DNA of 64,000 nucleotides. Origin: Pyropia yezoensis. Taxonomy: Eukaryota > Rhodophyta > Bangiophyceae > Bangiales > Bangiaceae. Shown piece after piece: positions 39,402-50,824 of the stretch. The notes beneath the pieces are model-generated. The model had not been told where the DNA came from and searched no databases. It saw only the letters and a program-made list of their open reading frames with translations. The first letter of the stretch is position 1, and each line of letters begins with the position of its first letter. The translations under genes were made by a program, and so were the position numbers. Where the stretch lies: NCBI GenBank assembly GCA_009829735.1, contig CM020618.1, forward strand, positions 30,542,894 to 30,606,893. Direction: 5' to 3'.

Positions 39402-42400
39402 ATGGAGGTAAGCAGCGAGCCGCTGTCGGCTGACGTCATGATCATCAAGAAGGAGGCTGAGCTGCAATGCATCTGGGAGGACTTGGCGTTGGAGGCCTCC
39501 GGGCGTGCCACTCTTGGAGAGCAGCTGGAGAAACCTGATTGGAGTGCGGCTGAGGAGGCTCAACTCAAGTCCTTGTGGATGAGTTCTTGGGCACAAGAGA
39601 CCTCTCTTCAAGAAAACAAGACGTACGTTATGGACGTGCTTCGAGGCCTTCGCAGGGTCGTGGACGTCGATGAGTACGCGGCGAACCTTCCCTTGGCGGC
39701 GGCGATGATGAAGCGGCGGACCCTGAGCAACGTGATAAACAAGAAGGAGAAGCAGCTGGAGGTCGTGAGGGGGAACCTGAAGGCGACTTCCAAGGAGCTC
39801 GCTGACGCGCGACAGAAGCTGCAGCAGCTGCCCCCTCGTGCTGATCGTGCTCACCGCCAGCATATTGTGGATGCTACCTTTGGCGTGCAGGAGTCTTTCA
39901 GAGAGGACAAGACGTACATCCTGGCCGAGCTCCGTGGTCTGCACATGAAGTTCAGCGAGCTTGAGGCTGCTATCAAGAGGGCGATGCAGGTACGCAGCCA
40001 TCCGCTTGTCGTTTATTTCTGTATGCCTCATTTCGTGCTCTCTCTGTTCCTCACTCTGTGTTCTTCTTTTGCTTGTGTGGTGTTGTGTGTCCATGTTTTG
40101 TTCTATGCTGACATGCGATATTCAACTTGCCTGAGGTTCTTCCTTTGCTCTGGATCTACTTATTATGGACACATACGCAGCTCCGCGGCCCGTCGCCGCT
40201 ACACGCCGCGCCCTTCGACGAGGTAATCCGGCGCTTGAGGCGCTTTGTGGAGCCCAACCCGCGAAAGTCTGGGCTCTTGAAGGAGCCTATGGGACCCAAC
40301 CTGGCTGCTGCAGCCATCAAGAGGCTTTACGAGCTCCGCGAAGACGCTCGCACCACAGGCTTTGTGACCGGCTCTCCCGGTAGGGGCAAGACGCTGTTCC
40401 TGCTGCTTCTGCTCCTTTCTGTTGACCCTGAGAACGTGCACCCGGTTGAACTGCTGTCCAAGGACATGCAAGCGTGGTGGACGACGCTCCCGATTTTTGT
40501 CATTACCTTCAACGGGGTCTGCTCGGTCAGTATTGAGGACCACGTCCTCGCTTGGCTGAACCCTAGTCTCCCACTGCTCTTGCGGATCATCTACTCCGAG
40601 TCTTGGGATCCCACCGTTGTCGGAGCCAGCTTTTCATCGTTCCGGAGCGACGCGCTGGAGCGCCTGAAGACGAAGAAGATGACTGTTGCGGACGTCGAGG
40701 CCATTGCCAATGACTTGGCAGAGGGGCGTCTGGCTGTCTCTACGACCGAGCACCATCGCGGGATCCTCCTAGTTGATGAGCTGCCCCGCCTGTCGCTCTC
40801 TGCGCTCTCTCCCTCAGAGCTCAACCAGTTGGAACGCGATATCGAGCAGCTCAGCAATCCCAAGGTCAACGCGGGGGCGCCAGATGAGGAGCCAGAGGTC
40901 ACGGCAGCGGCGGACGAAGCAGCTCCTGCGACGGCGGCGACGGCGGCAACGACGGCGGCCAAGACGAAATCAACGACTGCGCAGCGTTTGTCATCAACAG
41001 CAATCGAGGAGGAGACGGCCGGCAGCGTGAATTCTGCTTTGACAGCTGAGGCGGCCACGCAGCAATCTGGTGCACCAACTGAGCGCCTGAAAGCGATCGA
41101 CTCGTCGCAGCCGGAGGATGGTGTGATGAAGACCGCTGAGGCGGTGCGGAAGAAGGCGGCGGACTGGTGCGAGACGCGGGGCGTTCGGCCGGTGATGACG
41201 GCGTTCAACGAGCGCTTCATTGATCGACAAGCTGGGAAGCTGACGGGCTCGTTGTCGAACGTGTGGGAGCTTGTTAGAATCCCGCTTCTTCCGCGGAAGG
41301 AGCTGATAGCCGCTCACAAGCGCCGTCTCGTGGAGCAGGGGTTTGCTTTGCGGCGGACGACTGCTACTGGTCAAAGGCGACTACAATCCTCGGACGTCAC
41401 GGCAAAGCATTTTGAGCTGCTCACCCTCGGCCATCCTCGGGCTTGCGTCGTGCTCGACGTGGCTATTGAAGGGTCCAGAGACGGCGACTCCTTCCTGGGC
41501 ATCCTACTCTTTGCCCTTGACCCGTCTCGCCTGTCCGTTGCGAAGGTGAGTATTGAGATTTTGGCCCAGTACCCGCTTTTGATGGCGGCCGGACTGCTCA
41601 ACATAGACTTACCTTCTACTGGCTTCTTCACCGAGACTCTGTCGTTTGACTCAGCTTTTGGCGAAGGCGCACTGCTCGCGCGGGAGCGTCTGGGGGAAAG
41701 GGGCAGAAGTCCCGCACCCATGGAGACCCGGACCAAGAAGACCACAATCATCGTTACGTTCTTCCTGGCTGCGATTGCTTTGGAAGAAGAGCTGGCAATC
41801 CGACGGTCGTCCTCTGCGGTCGCTGCTGTGCCCATTGTCCCTGCAACGCCGAGCTCAACTGCCGACACGACGACCGAAGCTGATGAAGGTGGTGATACGA
41901 TGACCACTAATGCTTTTGAGGACATAGTAGTGGCGACGGTGCACAACCTTTCTGACTATGACGGTGGGGTCTACTCGGCCTGCAGGGAGGTGCGGCGCGC
42001 TCTGCTCAACGGCGACGTTCCGGTGGCCTGGGAGAACTTTTTCATCTGGTCCGAGGTGCTGGCAAGCCGCAACCGAGCGCTGCTGATGAAGCACGAGGCA
42101 TTGCTGCGGAGTACGAGGCGCCTTCCGTACCGGAGGTTCTCTGTGCGCATGCTTTATCCTGCACCTGACCGCCTCACTGGCAAGGCGCATTGGCTTGAGG
42201 CAGCCCGCATGGACGCGGCGATTCCTCGTCTCGGCGTGGTGCACTTCTCGACGATCCCGGAGCTGTTGCAGTTGCCCGATGATGTCAAGTTGGGGCACGT
42301 GTGGAGGCCGTGGAGTGCTACCTTCACTGGTATCGATGGCATCATGTTTATGCGCTGCACTGCTGGCGCAAGAGGCGGACCTCGGAAGAATGAGCTTGCG

Positions 42401-42754
42401 GCGATCGTTTTAGAGTGCAAGAGCGCCGCCTTGGTGGCCAGCGCGGACATCCAGCCTTCATGCTCCGCGCTGCGCGAGCAGTTTGGTGATGAGCTATGGC
42501 AGCACTGGCAGCGGCGCACGGCTCTCGTGTTTGTTTCACGCGAGAAGGCGCCGACCAAGCTGGACATGCGCACATCCAGCTTTGCCATTGACAGTGCTAT
42601 TGTGGTGGACATTGACTCCCTCGAGAAGGCGTATGGCACCGCCATTGCGACTTTTGCGTTTTGTGCCGACTCGCTGTTCGGTTCGCAAGTCGTACGGACG
42701 TCATCCACAAAGAAGTCGCGTGGAGGTGAGGGCGGGGCTACTCCTCGGATGTGA
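39402..42754 (+). CDS. P-loop NTPase with C-terminal PD-(D/E)xK-type nuclease (RHS/Crinkler-type), two exons
   Basis: Exon 1 is 39402-39989 and exon 2 is 40181-42754. The intron (CAG/GTACGCAG ... ATACGCAG/CTCC, 191 bp, phase 0) is needed to join the frames and gives about 1053 residues. Exon 1 codes a charged helical, coiled-coil region. Exon 2 has Walker A GSPGRGKT (about 260-267), Walker B GILLVDELPRL (about 389), and an Ala/Thr linker. A helical sensor/winged region follows, and then a nuclease-like end with GIDGIMF (about 912) and AIVLECKSAALV (about 940), giving the D...ExK pattern. This arrangement is known from retrotransposon hot spot proteins of trypanosomes and NTPase-nuclease Crinkler proteins of oomycetes and other eukaryotes. 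No secretion signal is visible. It could be a domesticated or element-linked gene; the frame is intact. Confidence 0.72.
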
Positions 42755-42848
42755 TGGCTCGTCGTCGGGGGCGTGCGAGGCGTTGGAGGCAGCGGCGACG
42801 GTGGCGGCGGCGACGGCAAGGTCCCCACAAAGACTGAGACAGGGGTAG

Positions 42849-44130
42849 GTGGTGGTAACGGGTTCGTGGCCGCTGGTAAGATTGGGGCGTCTTGACGGGG
42901 AGAAGAAGGCGTTCGTGAGCTGTGACGTGCACGTGCGCTGGCTGGCGCAGACCCCCTCCCGGCCGCTCGCCGTGGGGCCTCGACAACCCGGCGCTTTTTG
43001 CGATCGCCACTCGCGGCCTCGCGGCGGTCGCCGCGGGGGTGGACGGCGGGTCACTGGTGCGGCTGGGCGGCCCGCCCCCGACGGCGGCAGCGGCGGTGCT
43101 CTTCATGCGCGCGTCCGTGATGGCGTCGGATGTGGTGTTGGCGGCGGGGCTGGCCCGCCTCATGACAGCTCTGCTGCCCCGCCGGCGGATGGCAGCCGCC
43201 TTGGCCTTCCGCAACGCCGCGGCGGTGCTGCTGCACCCGGGGCTGCTGCTCGTCGACCACATCCACTTTCCGTACAATGGGCTCCCGCTGGGGGTGCTGC
43301 TCGGCGCGGTGGCGGCGGCGGTGGAGGGCGCCTCCGTCCTTGCCGCAGTCGCCGCGGCGGTGGCGTTTAACCTCAGGCACATGCTGGTGCCCGCGGCGCT
43401 GCCGCTGGGCGTCCACCTGGTCGCCGCCGGCCTCGCCGCGACGGCGTCGACGGCAGCGTGGCGGGGCGGGCGGCGCACCTGGGCGCGATTGTCATTAGCG
43501 GCGCCAACGCGGGTGCTGCCGTGGCTCCCCTTTCTCGTTGCGGGGGGGGGGGGTGGCGGCGGTGTCGCCCATACGGGCGCGCCTCGCGCCGGTCGGCCGG
43601 GAATTGCTCCACAGCTATTTACTGGGCGGCCAACGCGTGGGCGGTGGTGACTGCCGCGGACCGGGGCCCGTGCGCCGCCACCCGCACCGTCACAGCAGCT
43701 CTTGTCGATGGCGGGGGGCGGGGGGGCGCGCCCCGGTGGCTACTGCGGCTGCTACCCCGGTGGGCGGCCGCAGCCGCCGCTCGTGCCGCCGCCAGCTGCG
43801 CCGCCGCCGTCGCCGTCGGGGAACCGCCACGACGGGGGGGGTGGTGGGTGCGACATGCCCGTGGGCGCTCCTGCCCCCGGTCACCCCGGCCCTGTCGGCA
43901 GCGGCGGTGGTGGTCTCGGCCGCGCCGGCGCTGGGCGGCCTCGCCGCTGCCGCCGCCGCGGGAGGGGCGGGGGGCGTCGGTGGTGACGGCGGCGGCGGGT
44001 CGGCGGAGCGCCTGCCGGGGGCGATTGCGGTGGCGGGGCTGCCGGCCTTTTCTGGGGCTACCACGGGCATAAGAAAGGTATCCTGCTGGTGTCTGTGCCG
44101 CTGGCGGTGGCCATCGCCGCCGCAGCCCCT
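42849..44130 (+). CDS. ALG8: ALG8-like dolichyl-P-glucose glucosyltransferase, several frame changes
   Basis: ER multipass enzyme that adds a glucose to the lipid-linked oligosaccharide used for N-glycosylation. Conserved blocks appear in family order but in different frames. CDVHVRWLAQTPSRPL (frame 3, about 42920) is the VH-x-WL block with a lumenal acid. LDNPALF and LLLVDHIHFPYNGLPLGVLL (frame 1, about 43248) are the strongest hits: VDHIHF-YNG is typical of ALG8 rather than ALG6. NLRHMLVPAALPLGV follows. Then SPIRARLAPVGRELLHSY (frame 2), YWAANAWAVV (frame 3, about 43619), LLPPVTPALS (frame 2), and FWGYHGHKKGILLV (frame 1, 44050), the HxHEK-type block with K for E. Most switches lie at G or T runs; at the first, about a dozen residues also seem missing. 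The last transmembrane part was not found. Confidence 0.7.
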
Positions 44131-45430
44131 TGCCGCTCCCGCCCTCCCAGCTGCCGCTGCTCACACGGCGTCCATCGCTACCGCCACTCTGTCCGCCACC
44201 CCCCGCCCCCCCCGTCATTACCGCCGCCCTATTTTCTCTCGCAGGCCCTTCTGCATGGACAGCGGGCCCGCCCCACGGGCGCCGCAGATATTGTGACGAG
44301 CAACGCGCCGCCACCCTGGAGACCAGACAGTTTGCCACTGCCGCCGCTACCGCCGCCATTGCCTCCACCATCGCCGCAGTTGCCGCCGCCGCCGCCGCCA
44401 CTGCCGCCGCCGCCGCCGCTTGTGAGCTCCGCGGCTGGTGGTGTGTGTCCCACGGGCGCCGGCGCGCGCGGCTCACAGTCTCCTTCTGGCAACGGCGGTG
44501 AAAGCGGCGACGGCGGCAGCGACCACGGGAGCGGCGGCGGCAGAGATGGGGGACGGGGCGGCAGTAACCGCGCCGGCGAGTTGTGGTGAGCAGGGGGGCC
44601 TTTTGGACACGGCGGGGGTGGCGGCGGCGGCGACGACAGCGGCGGCGGGGGGTGTGGCGGCGGACCGCGAGACACCCCGCCAGCCGGGGCGCCCGAGGGG
44701 GCGGTTTGGGGCGAGGGTGGGGGGGGGGGGGCGGGCGTGGCCAGCCCGCCCGCCCTGACGTCACCGCCAGCCGGCGGCGGTGGCAACAGTGGGGCTCGGG
44801 AGAGGCGGTCCGCGACGGGTGTCGGCGACCCCATCCCCTTCCCCCGACGCTTCCGGCGCCCCGTGCCGTTGACCGCCCACCCGCCGCCGCCCCGTGCCGT
44901 TGGCCGCCCGCACCACCGCCCGCCCCACCAGCCCGCCGACCCGCCCGCCCGCCCGCCCGCCCGCGTGGACCGCCGACGGCGGCCGCCGCCGCGTCTCCCC
45001 CACCGACGCGTCTCCCCCACCGACGCGTCTCCCCCACCGACGCGTCTCCCCCACCGACACGCCCGACGCCGGCAGGCCGCCGCCCGCGCCGCCCCGACCC
45101 GCGGGGCCGTTGCGCCCGCGCGGCCGGTTGGGTGCCCCGAGGGCGGCCCCGCCCCCCGTCGCGCCGACCCGCGCGCCTCTCCCCACTGAGCCGCCCCCCC
45201 CCCGCCCCCCTGCTGCCGTCGGACCCGCCCGCCCGCGCGGTCGTCCCTGCCGCTGCGCCGGCCGGCCCCGCCGGGTGGGTCCCTCCCCGGCGGCGGCGGG
45301 CGCGCGCTCCCCTACAAGAGGGAGACCCGTTGCTGCGCCCCCCCCCGCCCCGTCCCCCGCCTTGCATCGTGCGCGTCCGGCGGGTGCGGGTGGGCCTGGC
45401 GGGGGTGCTCCCCCCCCCCCCTCCCTGTCC
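44131..45430. other. GC-rich spacer between ALG8-like gene and next gene
   Basis: Poly-Pro/Gly coding potential on both strands without a recognisable protein. It may include the missing end of the ALG8-like gene. Confidence 0.4.
44990..45058. repeat. Tandem repeat, 17-bp unit containing ACGCGT
   Basis: Four direct copies of GACGCGTCTCCCCCACC, the first incomplete. It lies about 370 bp before the next likely gene start. Confidence 0.8.
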
Positions 45431-45722
45431 ATGCACGCCCGCCGCGTCATGGGCGCCGGCGGGGAGCTGTCGATGGACGAGCGGCGGTGCGGGCGGCACG
45501 GCGCCGGGTCGGTCATGTCCGTCGCGAGCGGCCTGGAGCGCCTCCTCGACGGCTCCGCCGCGGCGGCCGCGGGGGGCGGGGAGGGGGGGGCGGGTGAGGG
45601 CGCCACCACCACCCCGGCCGCCGGTGCGGCGCGGCAGCTGCCGCCGCCGCCGCCACCGCCGCCGCCGCCGGCCGTGGCGGCGCCGCCCACCGCCGGGTCG
45701 GCGGCCAGCCCAGCCAACGACG

Positions 45723-45754
<32 letters not shown>

Positions 45755-45939
45755 CCCACGGCGGCGGCCGCCAAGCAGCGGTACAAGAAGGTGCGCAAGC
45801 GGCGGGTGACCAAGCGGGCGGACGGGGCGGTGGTGGCCACCCGCGTGGCCACGATGCTCGTGCCGGTCGACGCGGACGGCAACGTGACGGGGCCGGCGGT
45901 GCCGTACCACGAGGCGCGGGGGGCGGGGGGGGTGGCCGC

Positions 45940-45984
<45 letters not shown>

Positions 45985-46574
45985 GCCGTCGACGGCGGGG
46001 GGTGGGGGGGCGGCGGCCTCGGCCGCCGCCACCCCGCCGTCGAGCAGCCGCTCGTGGCCGGCGGCGGGGGCGGCGGCGGCGGGTGCCGCGGCGGCGGCGG
46101 CGGCGACGCCCGCCAGGGGCACGCCGCCCGCGGCGGGCGGCCGCGGCTCGCCCGGCACAACCGGCGCGCTCCCCCCCCCCCGCCCCCCCCCCCCCCCCCC
46201 CCCCCGGCCCCCTCCCACGGCCGGGGTACCCCCCCCCCCCCCCCCCGGGGCCACCCCCCCCCCCCCCCCCCGGGGCCACCCCCCCCCCCCCCCCCGGGCC
46301 ACCCCCCCCCCGCCCCCCCCCCATGCCCCACACCCTCGCGCCCGCGCCCACCCGCCACACGCGGATCGAGAAGCGGGTGCCGACGGACCTGTCCCTCCGC
46401 CCCGTCCTCACCGGCGGCACCGCCGCCTTCCCCACCGTCACCGTCACGGCGGCGGCGTACGTGGCGGTGCTGCAGGCCGCCATTGACGGGCTCACCGCCG
46501 ACCTGGCGGCCGCGACCAAGCGGGTGCGCTTTTACGAGGAGAGCGAGCGCAAGGCAGCCGCCGCGGCTGCCGCG

Positions 46575-46618
<44 letters not shown>

Positions 46619-47375
46619 CGAGCCGCGGGGGGCCCAGCTGCTCGTGTCGTTTGCCAAGCGCCAGACGCAGTCGGCGTCGACGGGCGCGTCGTCGCGGGGG
46701 CGGGCGGCGGCTGCGGCGGCGGCGGCGGCGGCGGTGACCGCCGGGGGGGGGAGCGACGCGGCGGCGCCCGCGGCCGGCGCCGCCACGCCCGCGGCGGCGG
46801 CGGCCGCCACCACCCCCGACGCGGGGGCAGGGGCGGCGGCGGGTGCGGCGGCGGCGGCGACGGTGAGCTTCCCCAAGGGCTTTGGCAGCGCCAAGCCGAG
46901 CAGCCGCCCGCGGCCGAGCGGCAGCACCAGCACCACTGGCAGCAGGGGCTCCGCCGCCGCCGCCGCCGGCCACCTGGCCGCCTCCGTGTCGGTCCCGTCG
47001 GTGGCGGCGCCGCGGCCGGCGGCGGCGGCGGCGGGTGCGGCGGCGCGGCCGCCCGACCGGCCGGGCGCGGCGGGCGGCGGCGACGGCCAGTCGCTGCTGG
47101 GGCGGATGAACTCGGCGGCGTCGTGGTTTGAGGTGGGCGGCGGCGGCGGTGGCGGCGGCGGCGGCGGCGGTGGTGGCACTGGCGCTGTTAGCGGTAGCGG
47201 CGGTGGTGGCGGCGGCGGTGGTGGCGGCGGTGACGGCACCCGGCGGCGGGCGGGGGCGCCCGCCAAGGCGGTGCTCGCCGACGGCGGCGACCGGGCCAAC
47301 GTCAAGGCGCGGGCGCCGCGGAGTATGGTGCGCGGGCGGTCGCTGGCCAACCTGTTTGCCAAGAGCTCCGCGTGA
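45431..47375 (+). CDS. Low-complexity protein with coiled coil, unknown function; frame change at poly-C
   Basis: The ATG at 45431 starts a frame with mixed sequence (ELSMDERRCGRHGAGSVMS, then YKKVRKRRVTKRADGAVVA and TMLVPVDADGNVTGPAVPY) separated by Pro, Gly and Ala runs. At the long C-runs (46166-46330) the reading changes frame. The second frame has RIEKRVPTDLSLRPVLTGG, a helical coiled coil (VAVLQAAIDGLTADLAAATK, then KRVRFYEESERKAAA), QLLVSFAKRQTQS, and a basic end RSMVRGRSLANLFAKSSA with stop at 47373-47375. The basic patch could be a nuclear signal. No family is recognised. The minus strand is also open over kilobases but consists of repeats only. Confidence 0.5.
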
Positions 47376-48901
47376 GCGGGCGGGCCAGGGGGCGGGCGGC
47401 TGGGGGTGGGGGGAAGGGCGGCGCACGCGTGTCCCAGGCACCCATACGGGGGTCGCGTGCGGGGGTGCGACGCGCGTCACGTCGTCGGGGCCCCCGCGAC
47501 GGCACGACGCTGCCGCGGGTGTGCTGGTGGAACTTCCGCTGTGTTTTTTTTTTTTTCTCGTTGCTTGCTCCGCCCATAAACGCGTCGGTCGTGTCTGGCC
47601 CGTCGACGACCATCCGCTCCTTGACGTCCCGGCTGACGTCCACCACCAGGCGTGACGAGGAGGGCGACGGGCACCGCCAGCGCCGACAGCGGCGCCGCGC
47701 GGCCGCGTTCACCGCCACCGCCGTGGCGGCCGCCGCCGCCGCCGCCGCGAGCCCCCGCCACAACCGCCGCCGCCCCCCCCACGACCGCCGCCACCCCCGC
47801 AGGAACCCCCGGACGACCCCGTCAGTAATGCCGAGCTCATGCTGGCTGTGCTGGTGGTGGTCCCAGAGTCCGCTGGCGTACTGCTGCTGCTGCTAAAGCG
47901 GCGCCGCGAACCGCACCAGCGGCTGCCATGGCAGCGGCAGCTGCGGCGTTGTAGGTCGCCGCCTAGGTGGCGGCGACCAGCACGCCGCCTAAATTAGGCC
48001 ACAACGGGCAGCGGGGGCGCCGCTGACGGTCGCCCTTCCCCCCACCCACTCCTCCCAGAGAACAGCCCGGCCTGCGAGCAGTCCCGCTGCCAGCTCTGCC
48101 GGCACCCCCGACCATGACGCTTGCCGGGGGCGCCCAACCGCATCGGCGACAGCCGCATCAAAGATATCCATGGGGGGGCTGCCGGGGCGCGCGTTGCTGA
48201 CACCGGAACCGCCCGACTTCCCCCCCACCACCGCCGCCTCCGCCGCCGCCATTGCGGCCATCACCACCGCTACCACTGCCTTCACGCCGCCGCTATCGCG
48301 TCGCTGCCCCCCACTCCTCCGCCTCGGCCGCCGCCACAGCAGGCGCCGTCGTCCCGCCTCTCACCCCACCGCCACTACTGCCACCGCCACCGCCATTGTC
48401 CCGGGTCTCCCCCGCCGCCGCAGTACCAACGGCCAGTGGGCCACCCCTCCGCCCCAACCGCTGCCAATACCGTGCACCCCCCCTCACCTCCCGCCCAAAA
48501 CAATCCGCCAACCCCGCCACCGTCCCGCCCCTTCCCCGCTACCGCCGCAGCCGGTACCAACATGCCGCCCGAGCAGGATCAGAATCCCAACCGCCACCGC
48601 CACCCCGACCATAGGGCCGAACGGACACCACTACGACGGGGACCGCCGGAGCGGGCGCGAGGCCGACCGCCGACAGGAGCGAGAGGAAAGTGTTGATGAG
48701 AGCGCAGCCGGGAGCGCGGGCCCAGTCGGAGTGGGAGCACCAGCGGAAGCAGGGGTGGAAGCGGGGGTGGAAGCTGGGGTGGAAGCGGGGGGCGAGAGCA
48801 GGGGCGGGACCGAAAGCAGTAGCGGTAGCGATGACGATGAGGGTGGGGGCGGAGGTGGTGGCGTGGCGGTGCCAGCGTGCGCCCAGGCGAAACGCGTGCG
48901 C
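47376..48901. other. Unresolved region, possible minus-strand gene pieces
   Basis: Islands of non-repetitive peptide occur on the minus strand (for example LVVDVSRDVKERMVVDGPDT near 47620, and GSGVSNARPGSPPMDIFDAA near 48180) and one on the plus strand (NAELMLAVLVVVPESAG near 47840). They lie in different frames and cannot be joined with confidence. A T-run is at 47546-47558. Confidence 0.3.
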
Positions 48902-50824
48902 CTACACCAATCCCAGCGCTGCAGGCCCAAGCCCCCGCGACCGCGGCGGGTGCTCGCGGTACACCACCCGGAGCACGCGGCCGCCGTGCTGCTCCAGCGG
49001 TCCCGCCTGGTGTGCCAAGGGCACCGCCGCCGGGCAGCCCCCGTACACGGCGGAAGGCAACACCTCCACGGCGCCCGCCATGGGGTCGACGAGGACAATC
49101 ACGTCGGCGAGGTGCAGTCCCGCTGCCTCGACCGCCGACGCCACGCGGGACAGCCACCTCCACGACGCCAGCTCGCCGGTGCACGTCTCGGCGCGCACCG
49201 CGCCGACGGCTGCCGAGCGGCTGAGCCGCGGCGCGCCCTCGCCACCGTCGCTGGCGACGCGCGCGAGGCGGGTTTCCTCGTCCTCCACGCGCGACGCGGC
49301 GTAGCGCGCCCAGCGTGCACACGCGACCGCGTGGCCGCCCGACCGCCAGGCGGCGACCTGGCAGCCGCGGGAGCAAAAGGCCGCAACGAAGCAGCCAGAG
49401 CATTTGGCGGGCGAGATGGCTGGCTCCGCCGCCCGCCACGGTGCGCCGCATCCCCAACAGCGGGGGGCGGCGGGGGTGCGCCAAACACCCAACAGACGGT
49501 CCGGAAAGGTGGCGGGAGCCCACGGGACGGGCGGCAGCGGCCGCCGCCTCGGGCGTCGGCCGCGACGGGCATGCCGCTGTGTCCACGCGCCCCCCTCCGC
49601 GGCGTGCGCCAGCGCAGCCGCCACGGTTCGAGCGCCGGCGTCGGGGTGGTCGTCACGCAGGCGGCGCCACGTCGACCCCGCCGCGTGGAGGATGGCGGGG
49701 AGCCGCCGCGCACCGCCGGCGACAGCCGCGTGGGCGATATGCAAGCACACACACAGGGCCTTGTGGGAGACGACGGCCTGGGCCTCGGTGGCCGTTTGTG
49801 ACGCGAGCAGCGCGAGCAGAGTCAGGCCAAAGAAGGAGTCCACCAACTGCGTGGCCGCCGGCGCCAGGAGCACAAACAGGTCAACGACGAGGCGAGAAAT
49901 CTCTTCCATGCGCAGCGCCTCCTCCGCCGACGGGTGCTCGGCAACAAACTCGTAGGCTCGGATCAAGGCTTCCGGAACGTTGGCGCTCTGCCGCAACCGC
50001 GGCGGATCGACGAGCGACACCTCGAGCAGCACCCGCAGGAGGGTGGCCACCAACACGCGCCGCGCCGCGACGGTCGCCGCAAGGTTGGATGAGGCGATCA
50101 TGATGAGCGCCTCGACGAGGACGGTGAAAATGTGTGGATGGTCGAGGAGCGCCCGTGGGCACGCAGCGGCGACGCTGACGAGCAGGTGGTCTGACCGCTG
50201 GACGACCGGCTCCGCTGCACGGTCCGTCGCCTGCATAGCCCACACCTGCAGGCGCTCGAAAAGGAAGGGGAGCAGTAGCGGGTCCGCCACTACTGCTTCC
50301 AGCCGGTCGCGGGCCGTCGCGTAGGTCGGGGGCTTGACGCACAGGGGCGCCCCACGGTGGGGGGTGCAGACGACCGGCGACCCCACGAACAACGCACACC
50401 GCTCGACGGCGGTGCTCAGCAGGGCGTAGTAGGGTGCCAGGCCGAGCATGTAGATTTGTCGGACGGCGGCCTCCTCCCGCCCATACGTGCCCGGCAGTGC
50501 GTCGAGGAGGCCCAGCAAAACGGCATGGTCAACACAATGACACGCGGCGGTGGCCTTGGTCAGCACCGCACACAGGCTGCGCACCAAGAGCACCTGCACG
50601 CTGTTGGCCGCCACGCCATGAAGGACGGTGGCCACGAGGTCGACCACCGCCGCTGTGAGCGTGGTCATCAACGCCCCTCCCGCGTTCGACAGCAATTCGT
50701 GGCACGCCCCCGCTGGGTCCAGGAACTCCAAGGCACTGTCGACATCATCTCCCATAGAAAGACCCTCTACGGTTGCGCACACACGACGTACGACGGGGCA
50801 GGGGCACTCACGAAGGAAATCCAT
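48902..50824 (-). CDS. MYND-type zinc finger protein with helical N-terminal repeat region
   Basis: 640 residues without an intron from the ATG at 50824 (an in-frame start at 50860 is possible). Residues 1-400 form leucine-rich, cysteine-containing helices that look like an armadillo- or HEAT-like alpha-solenoid (for example LVSVAAACPRALLDHPHIFT). Residues about 453-498 form a MYND finger: CWGCG...CSGCFVAAFCSRGCQVAAW...HAVAC, with pairs C-x2-C, C-x2-C, C-x3-C and H-x3-C, all eight ligands present. MYND fingers bind proline-rich partner peptides. No SET domain is seen, so methyltransferase activity is not indicated. A Trp/acid-containing C-terminal domain of unknown type follows. The partner is unknown. 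Confidence 0.85.
   Translation of the reverse strand: MDFLRECPCPVVRRVCATVEGLSMGDDVDSALEFLDPAGACHELLSNAGGALMTTLTAAVVDLVATVLHGVAANSVQVLLVRSLCAVLTKATAACHCVDHAVLLGLLDALPGTYGREEAAVRQIYMLGLAPYYALLSTAVERCALFVGSPVVCTPHRGAPLCVKPPTYATARDRLEAVVADPLLLPFLFERLQVWAMQATDRAAEPVVQRSDHLLVSVAAACPRALLDHPHIFTVLVEALIMIASSNLAATVAARRVLVATLLRVLLEVSLVDPPRLRQSANVPEALIRAYEFVAEHPSAEEALRMEEISRLVVDLFVLLAPAATQLVDSFFGLTLLALLASQTATEAQAVVSHKALCVCLHIAHAAVAGGARRLPAILHAAGSTWRRLRDDHPDAGARTVAAALAHAAEGGAWTQRHARRGRRPRRRPLPPVPWAPATFPDRLLGVWRTPAAPRCWGCGAPWRAAEPAISPAKCSGCFVAAFCSRGCQVAAWRSGGHAVACARWARYAASRVEDEETRLARVASDGGEGAPRLSRSAAVGAVRAETCTGELASWRWLSRVASAVEAAGLHLADVIVLVDPMAGAVEVLPSAVYGGCPAAVPLAHQAGPLEQHGGRVLRVVYREHPPRSRGLGPAALGLV

Noticed and set aside
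39405-39414. Splice donor GAG/GTAAGC right after the chosen start ATG of the RHS-type gene
   Set aside because: Using it would remove the helical region that is in frame with the rest, and no suitable acceptor that keeps the frame was seen. Kept only as a possible alternative start structure.
43619-46519. Minus-strand open frame of more than 900 codons opposite ALG8 and the next gene
   Set aside because: It consists of Gly, Arg, Ala and Pro runs that mirror CCG/GGC repeats. The plus strand has recognisable enzyme blocks in the same interval.
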